Origin: Verrucomicrobiota bacterium
Lineage (GTDB): Bacteria; Verrucomicrobiota; Verrucomicrobiia; Limisphaerales; J093
Assembly (NCBI GenBank): GCA_027493615.1
Contig: JAOSKK010000039.1
Location: 62,001-126,000 of the forward strand
Reading direction: 5' to 3'
Length of the DNA stretch: 64,000 nucleotides
The notes under the pieces were generated by a model. That model worked only from the letters and a program-made list of their open reading frames with translations. It was not told where the DNA came from and searched no databases. This document shows, piece after piece, positions 39,652-49,454 of the stretch (positions are counted from its first letter, which is position 1; each line of letters begins with the position of its first letter). The position numbers and the translations under genes are program-made.

Positions 39652-39745
39652 AGACGTCAGGGCAAGCTGTCCCAGGTTGGCGGCCATGCCCAGAGACCGT
39701 GAACCGCGGGAGTGCAGGCTGGAAGCCCGCACCACAAGTGCAAGC
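39652..39745 (+). repeat. Dispersed repeat, second copy
   Basis: Second copy of the 38672-38760 repeat (ccatgcccagagaccgtgaa, then agcccgcaccacaag). The two copies bracket the interrupted GT2 gene. Between 39746 and 39982 lies one copy of another dispersed repeat (around 39770-39810) and no gene. Confidence 0.5.
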
Positions 39746-39982
39746 GGCGCCTCCCTCAGCCCCATCCCCGAGGTTCGGAATCGGCGGAGAATCCAAGGCG
39801 GGAAGTCCCTCCTCCGATTTCAGCCTCTACGTGGGCGCTGCGTAACCGCTACCCCAAACCCAGATGAATCCGCGGTGTCGTCATCAGCGATGCTGAGGTG
39901 TCGTGGCTTGAAGTTTCGAGTGACTTCGAGTAGAAGTCTGACCATGGCATGGCGGTTGCCCAGTCCCGCAAGGTGGTTTCCC

Positions 39983-42900
39983 ATGAATGCGCGTCGACGT
40001 TGGATCTGCTGGTTGTCCATGTTCCCGTTAGGGGGGGTGGCCGTGGGTGCTGGTCTCGTTGCGGCCACGATCCATGTCCGGGTGGACGGGGACGACACAC
40101 GGTCCGGGGTGGATTGGGAGACGGCGGTGCAGACCGTGAATCGCGCGGTGGCGTTGGCGGCGGACGGCGACGAGTTGTGGGTGGCGCAGGGTACTTACAC
40201 CGAACGCCTCACGGTGACGAAGGGCCTCGCGTTGTACGGCGGGTTTGCGGGTCACGAGAGCTCGCGCGCGGAGCGTCAACCGGCGGTGTATCGCACCATC
40301 CTGGACGGCGCCTACGGCGGGGTGGTGGTGAGCCTCCGCGGCAGCGGCCCGCCCCGCGTGGTGGACGGCTTCACCATCCAGCAGGGCCGCGGCGCCGGCA
40401 TCACCTGCCAGGAGACCGCCTTCGTCATTCGCGGCAATGTGATCCGGGCCAATCTCTACAGCGAGACCCTGGGCTACGGCGGCGGGATCCACGTCAACTA
40501 CACGCCGACGAACCTCACGGCCGTCATCGAGGCCAATGTCATCCAGGACAACTACACCCTCGACGGCGGCGGGATTGCCTGCATCGACGCCTCGCCCCAC
40601 ATCACGGGCAACTGGATTCTCTGGAACACCGCCGCGCAAAACGGGGGCATCAGTTGCTGGCGGAACGCCTCCCCGCGCATCACCCACAACCTCATCCTCG
40701 GCAACATGGCGTCGCTGAAGGACGAGGGCATGGCGGTCCCGGTCGGCGGCGGCGGGATCTTCGCAACCGCGGACGATCTGGACGGGCGACCCCACCCCCA
40801 CCGCGGTCAGTTCGCCGGTCTTGTTCAACAACGTGATTGCGGCCAACGGCGGGCGGAATGGCGGCGGGATTGTCCTGATCGACGCCAACGGCGGTGTGCC
40901 CGTGGTGGTCAACAACACCGTGGTGGCCAACAACGGGTCCGGCATTCTTTGGGGCAGTTCGCGACTGGTCCCGATTGCGCCCGTCCTGCGCAACAACCTC
41001 GTCGCGTTCAACCCCTGGGGACTGGAGCAAGCCGCCGGCACGCCCACCAACGCGGTGATCGAGTTCAACTGCGTCTACGGCAATCGCGTCCACTCCCTGG
41101 GCGGCGACTACCAGGGATTGCCCTCGCAGGCGGAACAGAACGGTAACATCGCCGCGGACCCGCAACTGGCCCAGCTTCACCGCATGGACTTCCATCTGCA
41201 GCCGGCTTCGCCCTGCATCAATGCGGGCAAGACCACCGAGGACCTCCGGGATGCACTTGATCTCGACGGCCAAGCACGCGTTCGGGGGGACGCGGTGGAC
41301 ATCGGGGCCGATGAGTCTGACGGGACGCTTTGGCCCGTGACGACCCGGGTCGTATACGTCAGCCCGGAAGGCGACGATGCGCGCGACGGTTCGAGCTGGG
41401 CCCGGGCCCGCCGGACGGTGCAGGCCGGGATTGACGCCGCCAAGGTGGGCGGCGGTGAGTTGTGGGTGAAGGCCGGCACGTACGTCGAGCACATCACCGT
41501 CCCTGCCTTCGTGTCACTCTACGGCGGGTTCGCCGGGCAGGAGACCGAGCGATTGGCGCGCGATCCGGCGGCCCATCCGACCGTGCTGGATGGTGGCGGC
41601 ACTCCCGGGGTTGTGACGGTGCAGAACGCTGGTTTCCAGGTGTGCGAGGTGGACGGGTTCACCATCACCAACGGCGGTCGTTTCAGCGGCGGCAATCCCT
41701 TTGCCAAGTACGGCATCGGCGGACTGGGCGGGGGATGCGGGTGGTGGTCTCCAGCCCGCGCATCGCGAACAATCTCATCATCCGCAACTCGGTGGCCATC
41801 GACACGAACACGCCGCCGCCCGGCATCGCCTCGCATGGTGCCGGGATCTATTGCCGGCTGAGCTATGCGACGATCACCGGGAACACGATCACCGAGAACG
41901 AGGTGCTCGATGACTTTGACGGCAGCGGGGGCGGTATCTTCCTGGCGTACTCGATGCCGGTCATCGAGGGAAACCGCATCACGCTGAACCACGCCGAACA
42001 AGGTGCGGCCATCTTCAGCCAGACGCTCTCCGCGCCGCAGATCCTGGGCAACCTGATTCAGAGCAACACCATGTATGCGGCGCTGCCATTTTACCAGGGT
42101 TCGGCTTCCGGCGCGATCACGGTCCAACAGGCCCCCGACTTCCGGATCGAAGGCAACACGCTCGCCGACAACACCGCCGCCGTCGGCGCCGCCCTGAACC
42201 TCAGCGGCTGCCGGGCCGGCCGGGTGCAGAACAACGTCATCACCGGCAACCGCGCGTATGATCCCACCGCGTTTGGCGGCATGGCCGGGGGCATCTACCT
42301 CATGGTCCTGAGCGACGCCGTCGAACCGATCTACGTCGTCCACAACACCATCGTCGGCAATGTGGCTTCGAACATCTTCGGCGAGCAGGGCGGGGGAATC
42401 GCGTTCGCCCTGCCGGCGGGCTCCGACCGCTTGGTCATCGCCAACAACCTCATCGTCTCGAATTCCTCGGGCTTGTACCAAACCCCGACACCGCTCCCAC
42501 CCGATGGTCGGGCCACGCTGGCGTACAACAACGTCTTCAACCTCCGATCAAACTACCTGAATCTCGCGCCCGGCACCGGCGACTTCAGTGTCGCACCCGG
42601 ATGGGTGGATGCGGCGAATGGCGACTTCCGCCTCGCGCCGGATTCCTCCTGCATCGACCGCGGATCGGCCGCTTACACCGTCCGTGTGGATGCGGTCGGC
42701 ACGCCGCGCCCGCTGGACGGTGACAACGACGGGACGGCGGCACCGGACGTGGGGGCCTTCGAGGTCGTTCATCCCCTGGCCGACTCCGACCACGACGGGA
42801 TGACGGACGTCTGGGAAATCGAGGTGTTGCTGGACCCGACCCGCGACGACGCCGCACTCGATCCGGACGCGGACGGGGCGGTTAACTTCGACGAATGGAT

Positions 42901-43165
42901 CGCCGGCACGCAACCGCGAGACGCGCGGTCGGTGTTGCGGTTGACGATTCCGCGTGGGGTTGGAGACGCCGTCCGACTGCGCTGGCTCAGTGTTGAGGGT
43001 CGCACCTACCGCGTGGAATACCGGGACAAGCTCCTGGACACTTCGGGCTGGCAGATGTTGGAAGGCGAGCGGGTGGGGACGGGTGGCGAACTCGTAGCCG
43101 AGGACCGGTTGCCGTCCGCGAGCGGCCGGTTCTATCGGCTGAGCGTGAGCCGTTCGCGTCTGTGA
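39983..43165 (+). CDS. Secreted right-handed parallel beta-helix protein
   Basis: About 1,060 residues after bridging two breaks (near 40785 and 41740). ATG at 39983 (39944 possible) with a signal segment (WICWLSMFPLGGVAVGAGLV). Two similar halves each start with a 'DGDDxRSGxxWxxAxxTV' type motif (VRVDGDDTRSGVDWETAVQT; VSPEGDDARDGSSWARARRT) followed by LYGGFAG and many coils of the form NVIxxNxxxGGGI. Such coils form a pectate-lyase-like beta-helix. A calcium-binding-like D-rich segment (DSDHDGMTDVWEIEVLLDP) and the YRVEYRDKLLDTSGWQML domain close the protein. Probably binds or cleaves polysaccharide; no catalytic residues assigned. Confidence 0.75.
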
Positions 43166-43397
43166 CGGCTGCGACCGGCTGCGCCTGCGGCGGGATGGCA
43201 CCTGGAACATGCCGTTGAGCACGCCCAGCACGCCGCCTGCAAACACCGTTGATCGCCTGTTCGCGATGTCAATGCGCGGATGGACGGGAGCGTGGGGGTT
43301 CGGAGGGCTGGAACGCCGGGGCACGCTCCTCCGCAAACGGCAGGTCCGGAGCGGCATGCCTCGCGGCCGTACATGATGCCCGCCGTGCTGCGGCGGA

Positions 43398-44204
43398 TCA
43401 CTCGGGGAACCGATCCAGACTGAAGCCGCCGGCTGCCGTGATCTCGTCCAGGTTGCCGCCGTAGAACTGATCGCGGTATTCCGGCGTGGCCAGGAGGTGG
43501 TTCTCGATGGGCCGTTGTTCGCGCCGGAGGAGGTACTTCAACTCGCGCAGGTTGGACGACCATCGGAAACCGTTGTAGAACTCGATGCCCTGGAACTGGG
43601 TCTTGTAGAGCGCGCGTTCTGAGTAGCAGGTGCCCAGATAGAGATGGTGCAGGCCGGCCCGCGCGAAGTGGTCCACCGTCCAGGTCATCATGAACATGCC
43701 CAGACTGCGGCTGAGCCAGTGCAGGTCGTAGAAGGCGTAGTAGTAGAATGCCATGGCCGGCGCCTCCAGGTAGAGCACCGCGGCGCCCACCTCGGCGCCG
43801 CCCGGGTCGCGGAAGACGAGGAGGTGCGACACGACCTTCCCCGCGAGCAATCCGTCCAGCCGCGAGGCGCTCATGATGCCCGGGCCCCAGCGGGCGTCGG
43901 CGTAGGCGCACCAGCGCTGGCGGTGGGCTGGGGTGTAGTCAAACGCGGTCCGCGGCACCAACTCGCCGGTGAGTTCGGCGCCTTTGCGCAGGATGCGACG
44001 GTTTTCCGAGGACGGCTGGAACTTCCGCAGGTCCACCCGCAGGTGGCGGCAGAGGTAGAAGCGTTCGAGGTTGGGCGTGCCCGGCATGAAGCCCCGGGCG
44101 AAAAACCGGGCCGGCGTCTCGCCGGGCTCCGGCACGGCCCAGATGGCATACGGATAAACGTAGTGCGCGTAGTCGGACTTGTACTCGGAGAACAGGAGCT
44201 TCAT
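43398..44204 (-). CDS. Arginyl/leucyl-tRNA-protein transferase-like (GNAT-fold) protein
   Basis: 268 residues, ATG at 44204 overlapping the alr stop (ATGA). The C-terminal half YYAFYDLHWLSRSLGMFMMT and HLYLGTCYSERALYKTQFQG resembles the C-terminal domain of Ate1/Bpt aminoacyl-tRNA-protein transferases, including the LYLG segment and the K-x-x-F-x-x-x-E/F region. The N-terminal Cys cluster typical of Ate1 is not seen (only YLCRHLRVDL). In a genuine transferase the substrate is a protein N terminus. Here the operon with alanine racemase and an ATP-grasp ligase leaves open that it adds an amino acid to another acceptor. Confidence 0.65.
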   Translation of the reverse strand: MKLLFSEYKSDYAHYVYPYAIWAVPEPGETPARFFARGFMPGTPNLERFYLCRHLRVDLRKFQPSSENRRILRKGAELTGELVPRTAFDYTPAHRQRWCAYADARWGPGIMSASRLDGLLAGKVVSHLLVFRDPGGAEVGAAVLYLEAPAMAFYYYAFYDLHWLSRSLGMFMMTWTVDHFARAGLHHLYLGTCYSERALYKTQFQGIEFYNGFRWSSNLRELKYLLRREQRPIENHLLATPEYRDQFYGGNLDEITAAGGFSLDRFPE

Positions 44205-45400
44205 TCGGTCACACTCACGCGCGGCAGCCGGGCCCGCCAGCCGGTCAAGACGTCGTAGGAGACGCTGTTCTTGAGTTGCGCGACGTCCTGGACGGTGATC
44301 TCCGCATCGCCTTGCCGGCCCAGGAGCACGGCTTCGTCCCAGAGCCGCGCTTCGGGGATGTCGGTGATGTCCACCGTCAAGGCATCCATCGCCACGCCGC
44401 CCACCAGGGGCGCGCAGCGGCCGTGGATGAGGGCGCCGCCCTGGTTGCGCACGCGGGGAAAACCGTCCCCATAGCCCAGCGGCAGCACGGCAATGCGCCG
44501 GTGGTTCGGCGCAGTGTAGCGCATGCCGTAGCCGACCGACTCGCCCGGGCCGATGGCTTGAATGGAAGCAATGCGGGCCTTGACGGTCATCACGGGTGCG
44601 AGCCCCGGCAGCCGGCGGCAGACCCGGGAGGGATACACGCCCAGCGGCAGGAGTCCAATGCGCACCATGTCGAAATGGGCTTGCGGCAGATCCAGCAGCC
44701 CGCCGCTGTTACAGAGATGGCGGTATTTGAGGTGGATCCTCCTGGCTGCGAGTTGGGCCAGGACGCTCTGAAACCGCTCAAGCTGGAGCAGGGCAAAGGA
44801 CTTGTCGGCCTCGTCCGACATGGCGAAGTGGCTGAACACGCCTTCGAGTTCGAGGGACGATTGCGCGAGGACAAGTTCGATCAGCGACAGGGCGTCGGTC
44901 CAGCGGACGCCGTAGCGGTTCATGCCGGTGTTGAGCTTGAGATGCACGGGCGCGCGCTGGTGGGCGCGGGCGGCGACCCGGGCCAGCGCCTTCACTTGGG
45001 CGGCGTCCTGGACCGCGCAGGTGAGCGCGTGCCGGACGCACCAGGGCATTTCCGTCTCCTGTTGGGGGCCGAGCAGGAGGATGGGGGCGTCGAGGCCGCT
45101 CGCACGCAAGGCGAGCGCCTCGTCCAAGGTGGCCACACCGAGATAGGCCGCCCCGGCTTCCAAAGCGGCCCGCCCCACCGTCAAGGCGCCGTGCCCGTAG
45201 CCTTCGTCCTTGACCACGGACAACACCTGCACTTGCCGCGGCTTGAAGGCGTTCACGATCTCGAAATTCCGCCGCAGACGCCGGGTGTTGATCTCGATCC
45301 AGGCCGAGCGCAACGGCAGGCGGGGCGGGGCCGGTTGCACCGGCTCAGTCGCAGCGTCGTACCGTTCCAGCACGGGCATCGAGGCATCGGTCGGCTTCAT
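44201..45400 (-). CDS. alr: Alanine racemase
   Basis: 399 residues from the ATG at 45400, intact. The PLP lysine region is SVVKDEGYGHGALTVGRAAL (Lys64; most alanine racemases have KANAYGHG, so DEG is a variant). The second catalytic Tyr lies in ESVGYGMRYTAP. Also seen: LKLNTGMNRYGVRW and VAMDALTVDITD (usually GxxxMDxxxVD). Interconverts L- and D-alanine for peptidoglycan. Four-base overlap with the downstream gene and 4 bp after the upstream stop show one transcript. Because the PLP-loop residues differ, substrate could be another amino acid. Confidence 0.85.
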   Translation of the reverse strand: MKPTDASMPVLERYDAATEPVQPAPPRLPLRSAWIEINTRRLRRNFEIVNAFKPRQVQVLSVVKDEGYGHGALTVGRAALEAGAAYLGVATLDEALALRASGLDAPILLLGPQQETEMPWCVRHALTCAVQDAAQVKALARVAARAHQRAPVHLKLNTGMNRYGVRWTDALSLIELVLAQSSLELEGVFSHFAMSDEADKSFALLQLERFQSVLAQLAARRIHLKYRHLCNSGGLLDLPQAHFDMVRIGLLPLGVYPSRVCRRLPGLAPVMTVKARIASIQAIGPGESVGYGMRYTAPNHRRIAVLPLGYGDGFPRVRNQGGALIHGRCAPLVGGVAMDALTVDITDIPEARLWDEAVLLGRQGDAEITVQDVAQLKNSVSYDVLTGWRARLPRVSVTE

Positions 45401-45404
45401 GGGA

Positions 45405-46682
45405 TCAAGGTTCACCGGGAGGCCAGAGGCTCTGGCCCACGTCGGTGCGATAGTAACTTCCCAACACCCGGATCCTCCGGATGTTTCGGTAGGCCGTGGC
45501 CACGGCAACGTCGAGCGAGCCAGCCAGCGCGACCACGTCCGCGATGCGATGGCCTGTGGCCACCAGGCGGCCGTGGGCGTTGCGGGCCGCCTCATTCCAC
45601 CAGACATCGCAGTCGAACGGTCCGGCCACGTCCACCGGCAGATGCGGCCCGTCGAGTTTCACGTAAGGATAGCCGTAGCCGGCCAGGGTGAGCGAGCAGC
45701 CAAACTCCAGGTTTGGGCGGAAGGCCGGGGACGCCTTGCGGTCATGCGCCACGTTCCACAAGGTCTCCAGCGGATTCGCCAACAGGCGCAGAATCATGTT
45801 CCCCGACGTGATGCCCAGCCGGATGTTGTATTCGATGACCGACCACTTGCCGCCGTGCCGGACCGCCGTGACCTGGAGCGGGCCGTGGTAGCGCGTTTCG
45901 CGGAGCCAGGGCCGCAGCGGATGGATCAGCTCGCGCGCCAGGCCGTATTTGTCGCCCGGGTCTTTCTCAACCAAGCCGCCCAGCGGGGCGCCGGCCACGA
46001 TGCCGAGGTTGCCGTTGAAGGCGCGCTTGTATTCCTGGTTGGTGACCAGTGAATGGATCTCGCCATGGCTCACGAGCACAATGTGACCCGCTTCGCGCGG
46101 GCCCAGGTATTCCTGCAGGAAAACGCCCTCGGCGTAATCCAGGTGCCGGAGCCAGGCGCGCGTGTCTTCGGTGGTCTCGCAGACGATCGTGTGAATGGGG
46201 CTGGCCGGGCCACAGAGCGGGTTCTTCAACACAAAGGCACGCGGGTGCTGGTCCAGAAACGCCGCGGCTTCCAGCCGGTTGGGCGCGACGTGGGTGATCG
46301 GGAACGGAACCTTGAAGTCCCGACACAGCTTGCGCGCGAAATCCCGCTCGCGCTCGATGCGCATGGCCTCGCCCGTCGGGCAGAGGATGGGCACCTTGGC
46401 CGCCAGCAAGTCGGCCGCCCACGGCGCTTGGGCCCAGTCGATGGACATCGGTACCACGAGGTCCACCTTCCGTTCGCGCAGCAACGGAAGCGGACTGGGG
46501 AAGTTCTCCTGGCTGAATGTTGGACCCACCAGGCTTGGTGGGAAATGCGCGTAGGACCGCGTGAGGTACGCGGATACCTCGGCGCCGGCGTCCTTCAGGA
46601 TTTGCAGCGTCCCGTGCGCGAAGGAGCCGACCCCCAACGCCATTACCGAGAAAGCACCGGAGGCGGGCGTTGCCCTCTTCAT
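45405..46682 (-). CDS. ATP-grasp ligase related to phosphoribosylamine-glycine ligase (PurD)
   Basis: 425 residues from the ATG at 46682; the frame continues upstream but is not protein-like there. VMALGVGSFAHGTLQILKDA is a nucleotide-binding start, DLVVPMSIDWAQAPWAADLL lies in the pre-ATP-grasp part, and the ATP-grasp core has RAFVLKNPLCGP, GVFLQEYLGPREAGHIVLVS and VIEYNIRLGITSGNMILRL (Mg2+-binding E-N-R). Sequence similarity to PurD is partial, so the acceptor is not known. Grouped with alanine racemase and a transferase-like gene it may be part of an amino-acid ligation pathway. First gene of the operon. Confidence 0.65.
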   Translation of the reverse strand: MKRATPASGAFSVMALGVGSFAHGTLQILKDAGAEVSAYLTRSYAHFPPSLVGPTFSQENFPSPLPLLRERKVDLVVPMSIDWAQAPWAADLLAAKVPILCPTGEAMRIERERDFARKLCRDFKVPFPITHVAPNRLEAAAFLDQHPRAFVLKNPLCGPASPIHTIVCETTEDTRAWLRHLDYAEGVFLQEYLGPREAGHIVLVSHGEIHSLVTNQEYKRAFNGNLGIVAGAPLGGLVEKDPGDKYGLARELIHPLRPWLRETRYHGPLQVTAVRHGGKWSVIEYNIRLGITSGNMILRLLANPLETLWNVAHDRKASPAFRPNLEFGCSLTLAGYGYPYVKLDGPHLPVDVAGPFDCDVWWNEAARNAHGRLVATGHRIADVVALAGSLDVAVATAYRNIRRIRVLGSYYRTDVGQSLWPPGEP

Positions 46683-46951
46683 GCCAGGTGGCCAGGCTGA
46701 GTGCGCTTGGATCGGGGGGCCCAGGGGGTACCTCGTGCCTGTCCTGCGTGCGTGGCGTGATTCATGTGTATGGCGACGTCCCCAGCCGGGCCCGCATGCC
46801 GGCCACCGGGCCAGGCCAGCCATCGCCGGTGCATCGGCTGCCGGTGGGGTGGTTCGCCGTCGCGGCGACATCTTGGGGCGCCCACCTGTTCCTGCCAAGC
46901 GCCGTTCGCATCCGCCGGCAAGCCAGCCGCGCACCCGTACAGGCATGAAAC
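46683..46951. other. Intergenic region upstream of the PurD-like operon
   Basis: 269 bp, high GC, between two minus-strand genes. It should contain the operon's promoter, but no convincing boxes are seen. Confidence 0.25.
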
Positions 46952-46974
46952 CTCCGGGGCTAGAGCCCCCGGAG
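46952..46974 (-). terminator. Hairpin at the 3' end of the oxidoreductase gene
   Basis: ctccgggg pairs with ccccggag around a short loop; the stop codon (46960-46962) lies within the stem. On the minus strand it is followed by gtttcatg, a short T run. A weak intrinsic terminator, or part of a fold that covers the stop codon. Confidence 0.35.
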
Positions 46975-48186
46975 ATCGAGTTCGAGGCGGGTGTTTTCCT
47001 GCAGCAGTTGCGCCATCGTGAGCCGGGTCCGGCGGCGGCCGGCTTCGCGGCCCAGGATGGTGGTCAAGGCGCCGTCCACCGAGCGACGCACGGTCGGGTT
47101 GTCCCGGCGGCCGGTCACGATGTGATCGTAGAAGGTCGCGATGTTCCGGACGGCCCCGGCCTCGTAGAGGTTCACGGACTCGCCTTGGTAAGCGTCCTCG
47201 TTGGAGCGGATCCAGGCCTTGCCGCCGTAGGCGAACTGCGCGTGGCCGTCGCGGCCCTGAACCTGGCAATAGACGTCGAACCCGGTCTGGTTGGGCAGAT
47301 GTTTGCCGCGGTGGTCAAGGATCAGGCCGTCGGGGAATTCGAAGAGCAGCGAGAAGACGTCGTGGCTGTCGCCGTGAGGATCCGGGCGGGCGGCGCGGGA
47401 GAAGCCGGTGGCGGCGACGGGACGCCGCCCGATGACCCACAGGGCGGCATCGATGGCATGGATGCAGGCATTGACATGGTAACCGCCGCCGAGGGCGTTG
47501 TCGTTGCACCACGTGAGGTGTTGGAGGCGGTCGGCCACGTTGTTGGTGTGCGGCGGATCCGGGAACGTGCTGGCGTAGTACTGGCTGTTGACGACGGCGA
47601 TGGGGCCGATCATGCCGCCGTGGATGCGGCGGACGATCTCGATATGCGGTTCGTCGGTGGGCATCTGGTAGTCGACGAAGAACACCTGTTTCCGCTCGGT
47701 GGCGGTGCGGGCGGCCGCCTCGATGGCAAGGCAGCCGGGGACGTCCACCGCAACCGGTTTGGCCATGTAGACGTGCACGCCGGCCTCGACTGCGGCCCGC
47801 GCGTGTTCGGGGAAGAACCCGGGCGGGGCTTCGAGCGCCACGGCTTCGACGCCGCTCTCAAGGACACGACGATAGCCGTCCAGGCCGGAGAACCGGCGGG
47901 AGGCGGGCACGCCGAGGGCCTCGCCGCAAGCGTTGGCGACCGCCGGGAAGTAATCGGCGACGGCATGCAGGGTGTAGCCGCCGTGGCGGGCGAAGAGGCG
48001 GGCGATCCAGAAACCGCGTCCGCCACAGGCGACGACGCCGAGTTTCACGCGGCGCTCGAAGGCCGGGGTTGCCGTCTCCGGCGCGGCGGCGCGGGTGTCA
48101 AGGAGGGCGGGCAGCGTGCCGAGAGCGAGGGTGTCACGGAGAAAACGGCGGCGGGGGGAGACGGGGGTCGGCGAGGGCGGTTGCAT
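46960..48186 (-). CDS. Gfo/Idh/MocA family oxidoreductase, Tat-exported
   Basis: 408 residues, intact. A twin-arginine-type leader (SPRRRFLRDTLALGTLPALL) is followed by the Rossmann start KLGVVACGGRGFWIARLFAR, the region YMAKPVAVDVPGCLAIEAAA (the usual EKP becomes AKP) and a C-terminal GFO_IDH-like domain (HVNACIHAIDAALWVIGRRP). These enzymes oxidise or reduce sugars using tightly bound NAD(P) and are often exported in Verrucomicrobiota/Planctomycetes. Its substrate is unknown. Replacement of the usual Glu before Lys-Pro may affect catalysis. Confidence 0.85.
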   Translation of the reverse strand: MQPPSPTPVSPRRRFLRDTLALGTLPALLDTRAAAPETATPAFERRVKLGVVACGGRGFWIARLFARHGGYTLHAVADYFPAVANACGEALGVPASRRFSGLDGYRRVLESGVEAVALEAPPGFFPEHARAAVEAGVHVYMAKPVAVDVPGCLAIEAAARTATERKQVFFVDYQMPTDEPHIEIVRRIHGGMIGPIAVVNSQYYASTFPDPPHTNNVADRLQHLTWCNDNALGGGYHVNACIHAIDAALWVIGRRPVAATGFSRAARPDPHGDSHDVFSLLFEFPDGLILDHRGKHLPNQTGFDVYCQVQGRDGHAQFAYGGKAWIRSNEDAYQGESVNLYEAGAVRNIATFYDHIVTGRRDNPTVRRSVDGALTTILGREAGRRRTRLTMAQLLQENTRLELDLRGL

Positions 48187-48502
48187 GCGGGGTTGGTAAG
48201 CGGCACCGGCCGTTCGCGCAATCGGAAAACCGCAGGTCCAATCCTGGCGGACTTGCTCTCACTCCCGTTCCTACTCCCGCTCCTCGGTCTCGCTGGGTCT
48301 TTGGTATGCCAGCGGTTCCTCGCTCCGTCGCTCCGAGGATTTGTGGTGTGCTCGTGCGGGATCGGGCTAGAGCAAGAGCACGAACCGAAGCGGCGGGATC
48401 TTGGTCTCTCCGGGGGCGGATCCAGCGCGTCCAGGCTGGCACGGTGACAGACGAACCATCCCGGGAGGACCGCTGGAACCGTGATTACCCCTCGGTGGCG
48501 CG
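48187..48502. other. Intergenic region
   Basis: 316 bp without a supported gene. It contains short similar stretches (ctcactcccgttcctactcc; gagcaagagcacgaa) that look like degraded low-complexity repeats. Confidence 0.3.
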
Positions 48503-49183
48503 TCAGCGGGCGTGGCGGTGCCGGGGCATTGGCGGCGGCCCGTAACTCCCGTACCAGCCGGGAGCATAGACCGGACGAGCGTACGGACCCAGACGCTCGT
48601 ACGCCGCGGCGAGGGCGCGAGGCTGCAGGTAGTACAGCCGGAAGTAGTCGTAGCTCTCGGGGTCGACGCCGCCTGACCGGGCGTTGCGGGCTGCCACAAG
48701 GCGGGCGACCGCGTCGGCCTTCTGGCGGGTGTCCAGGGCCCGGGCCTTCGCCGAGCGCTGCACCATCCCGGCCACGAGATCGTCAGCGATGCCGTGGGTC
48801 TTGAGCGCGATGAGGTCCGGCGCACTGAGCCGGTCCAGGACTCGGACGCCTCCACGTACGCCTGGATGACATTCGGGGAAACGCCGGCCTCGGACATCTG
48901 GATCACTTCGCGGACCAGCGGGGAAAGTTCTCCGACCGAGGGCGCAGCGGGGACGGCATCCGCGGCGGGCCCGGGTGCCGCTCCTTCCGGCGTGCCAGCC
49001 GCCGGCGATTCGGTTGGCGCGGCGTGATTGGCCGGCGGCGATTCCGGGGGGAGCGCGGCGCTGGGCGTGTCATCGCCCTGGATCGGGTTGCAGCCGAGAG
49101 TGGCGACGAGGAGCGCGGCGGCTCCACGCGCGGCGGCGGACCGGTGCGCCGCGGGGGAGGGCGCAAGCTGTCGTAGTCTTCAT
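48503..49183 (-). CDS. Lipoprotein-like hypothetical protein (frameshifted)
   Basis: A lipobox-like leader (AAALLVATLGCNPIQGDDT) is followed by a Pro/Ala-rich linker, then a helical region (VGELSPLVREVIQMSEAGVS, PNVIQAYVEAS). A break near 48840-48880 leads to the other frame with RLSAPDLIALKTHGIADDLV and a C-terminal Tyr/Pro-rich tail (YARPVYAPGWYGSYGPPPMP) ending at 48503. The N terminus is uncertain: the ATG at 49183 is in a different frame from the lipobox and would need a one-base correction. The helical segments resemble the short repeats of proteins that bind cell-wall material, but no specific family is assigned. Confidence 0.5.
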
Positions 49184-49454
49184 AGGGCACGGGGCTTGGG
49201 GCTGGCGGTTACTAGCGCGGAATATTCACCCTTACTAACCAGGTCGCAACTTGGACGACACCTGCTATCCCGGACTGGCCGCAAAAGGCACAAGAAACCA
49301 AGAAGTCAGGCCTCCTGCACTGCAGTAGCCGAGAATCGCGCATTCTTGGCAGGATTCTCCAACCCTTCGTTGCCTTCGTTTCCTTCGTTGGGTCTTTTGG
49401 TTGCGGCTATGCCCGTTGTCGTCCGTCCCGAGGATTCCTCAGTATGCAAACATC
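49184..49454. other. Intergenic region with short repeats
   Basis: Contains ccttcgttgccttcgtttcc (9-bp-like units near 49365) and no gene. No tRNA-like fold could be recognised. Confidence 0.3.

Noticed and set aside
43398-44204. FemX/FemAB-type peptidyltransferase
   Set aside because: GNAT-like features fit, but the LYLG and K-x-x-F pattern fits the arginyl/leucyl transferase C-terminal domain better; the alternative is not fully excluded.
46561-48447. A 628-residue plus-strand frame
   Set aside because: It lies opposite the intact oxidoreductase and has no recognisable motif.
48187-48502. A tRNA or other structured RNA
   Set aside because: No cloverleaf, anticodon arm or conserved T-loop could be found in this or other intergenic stretches.
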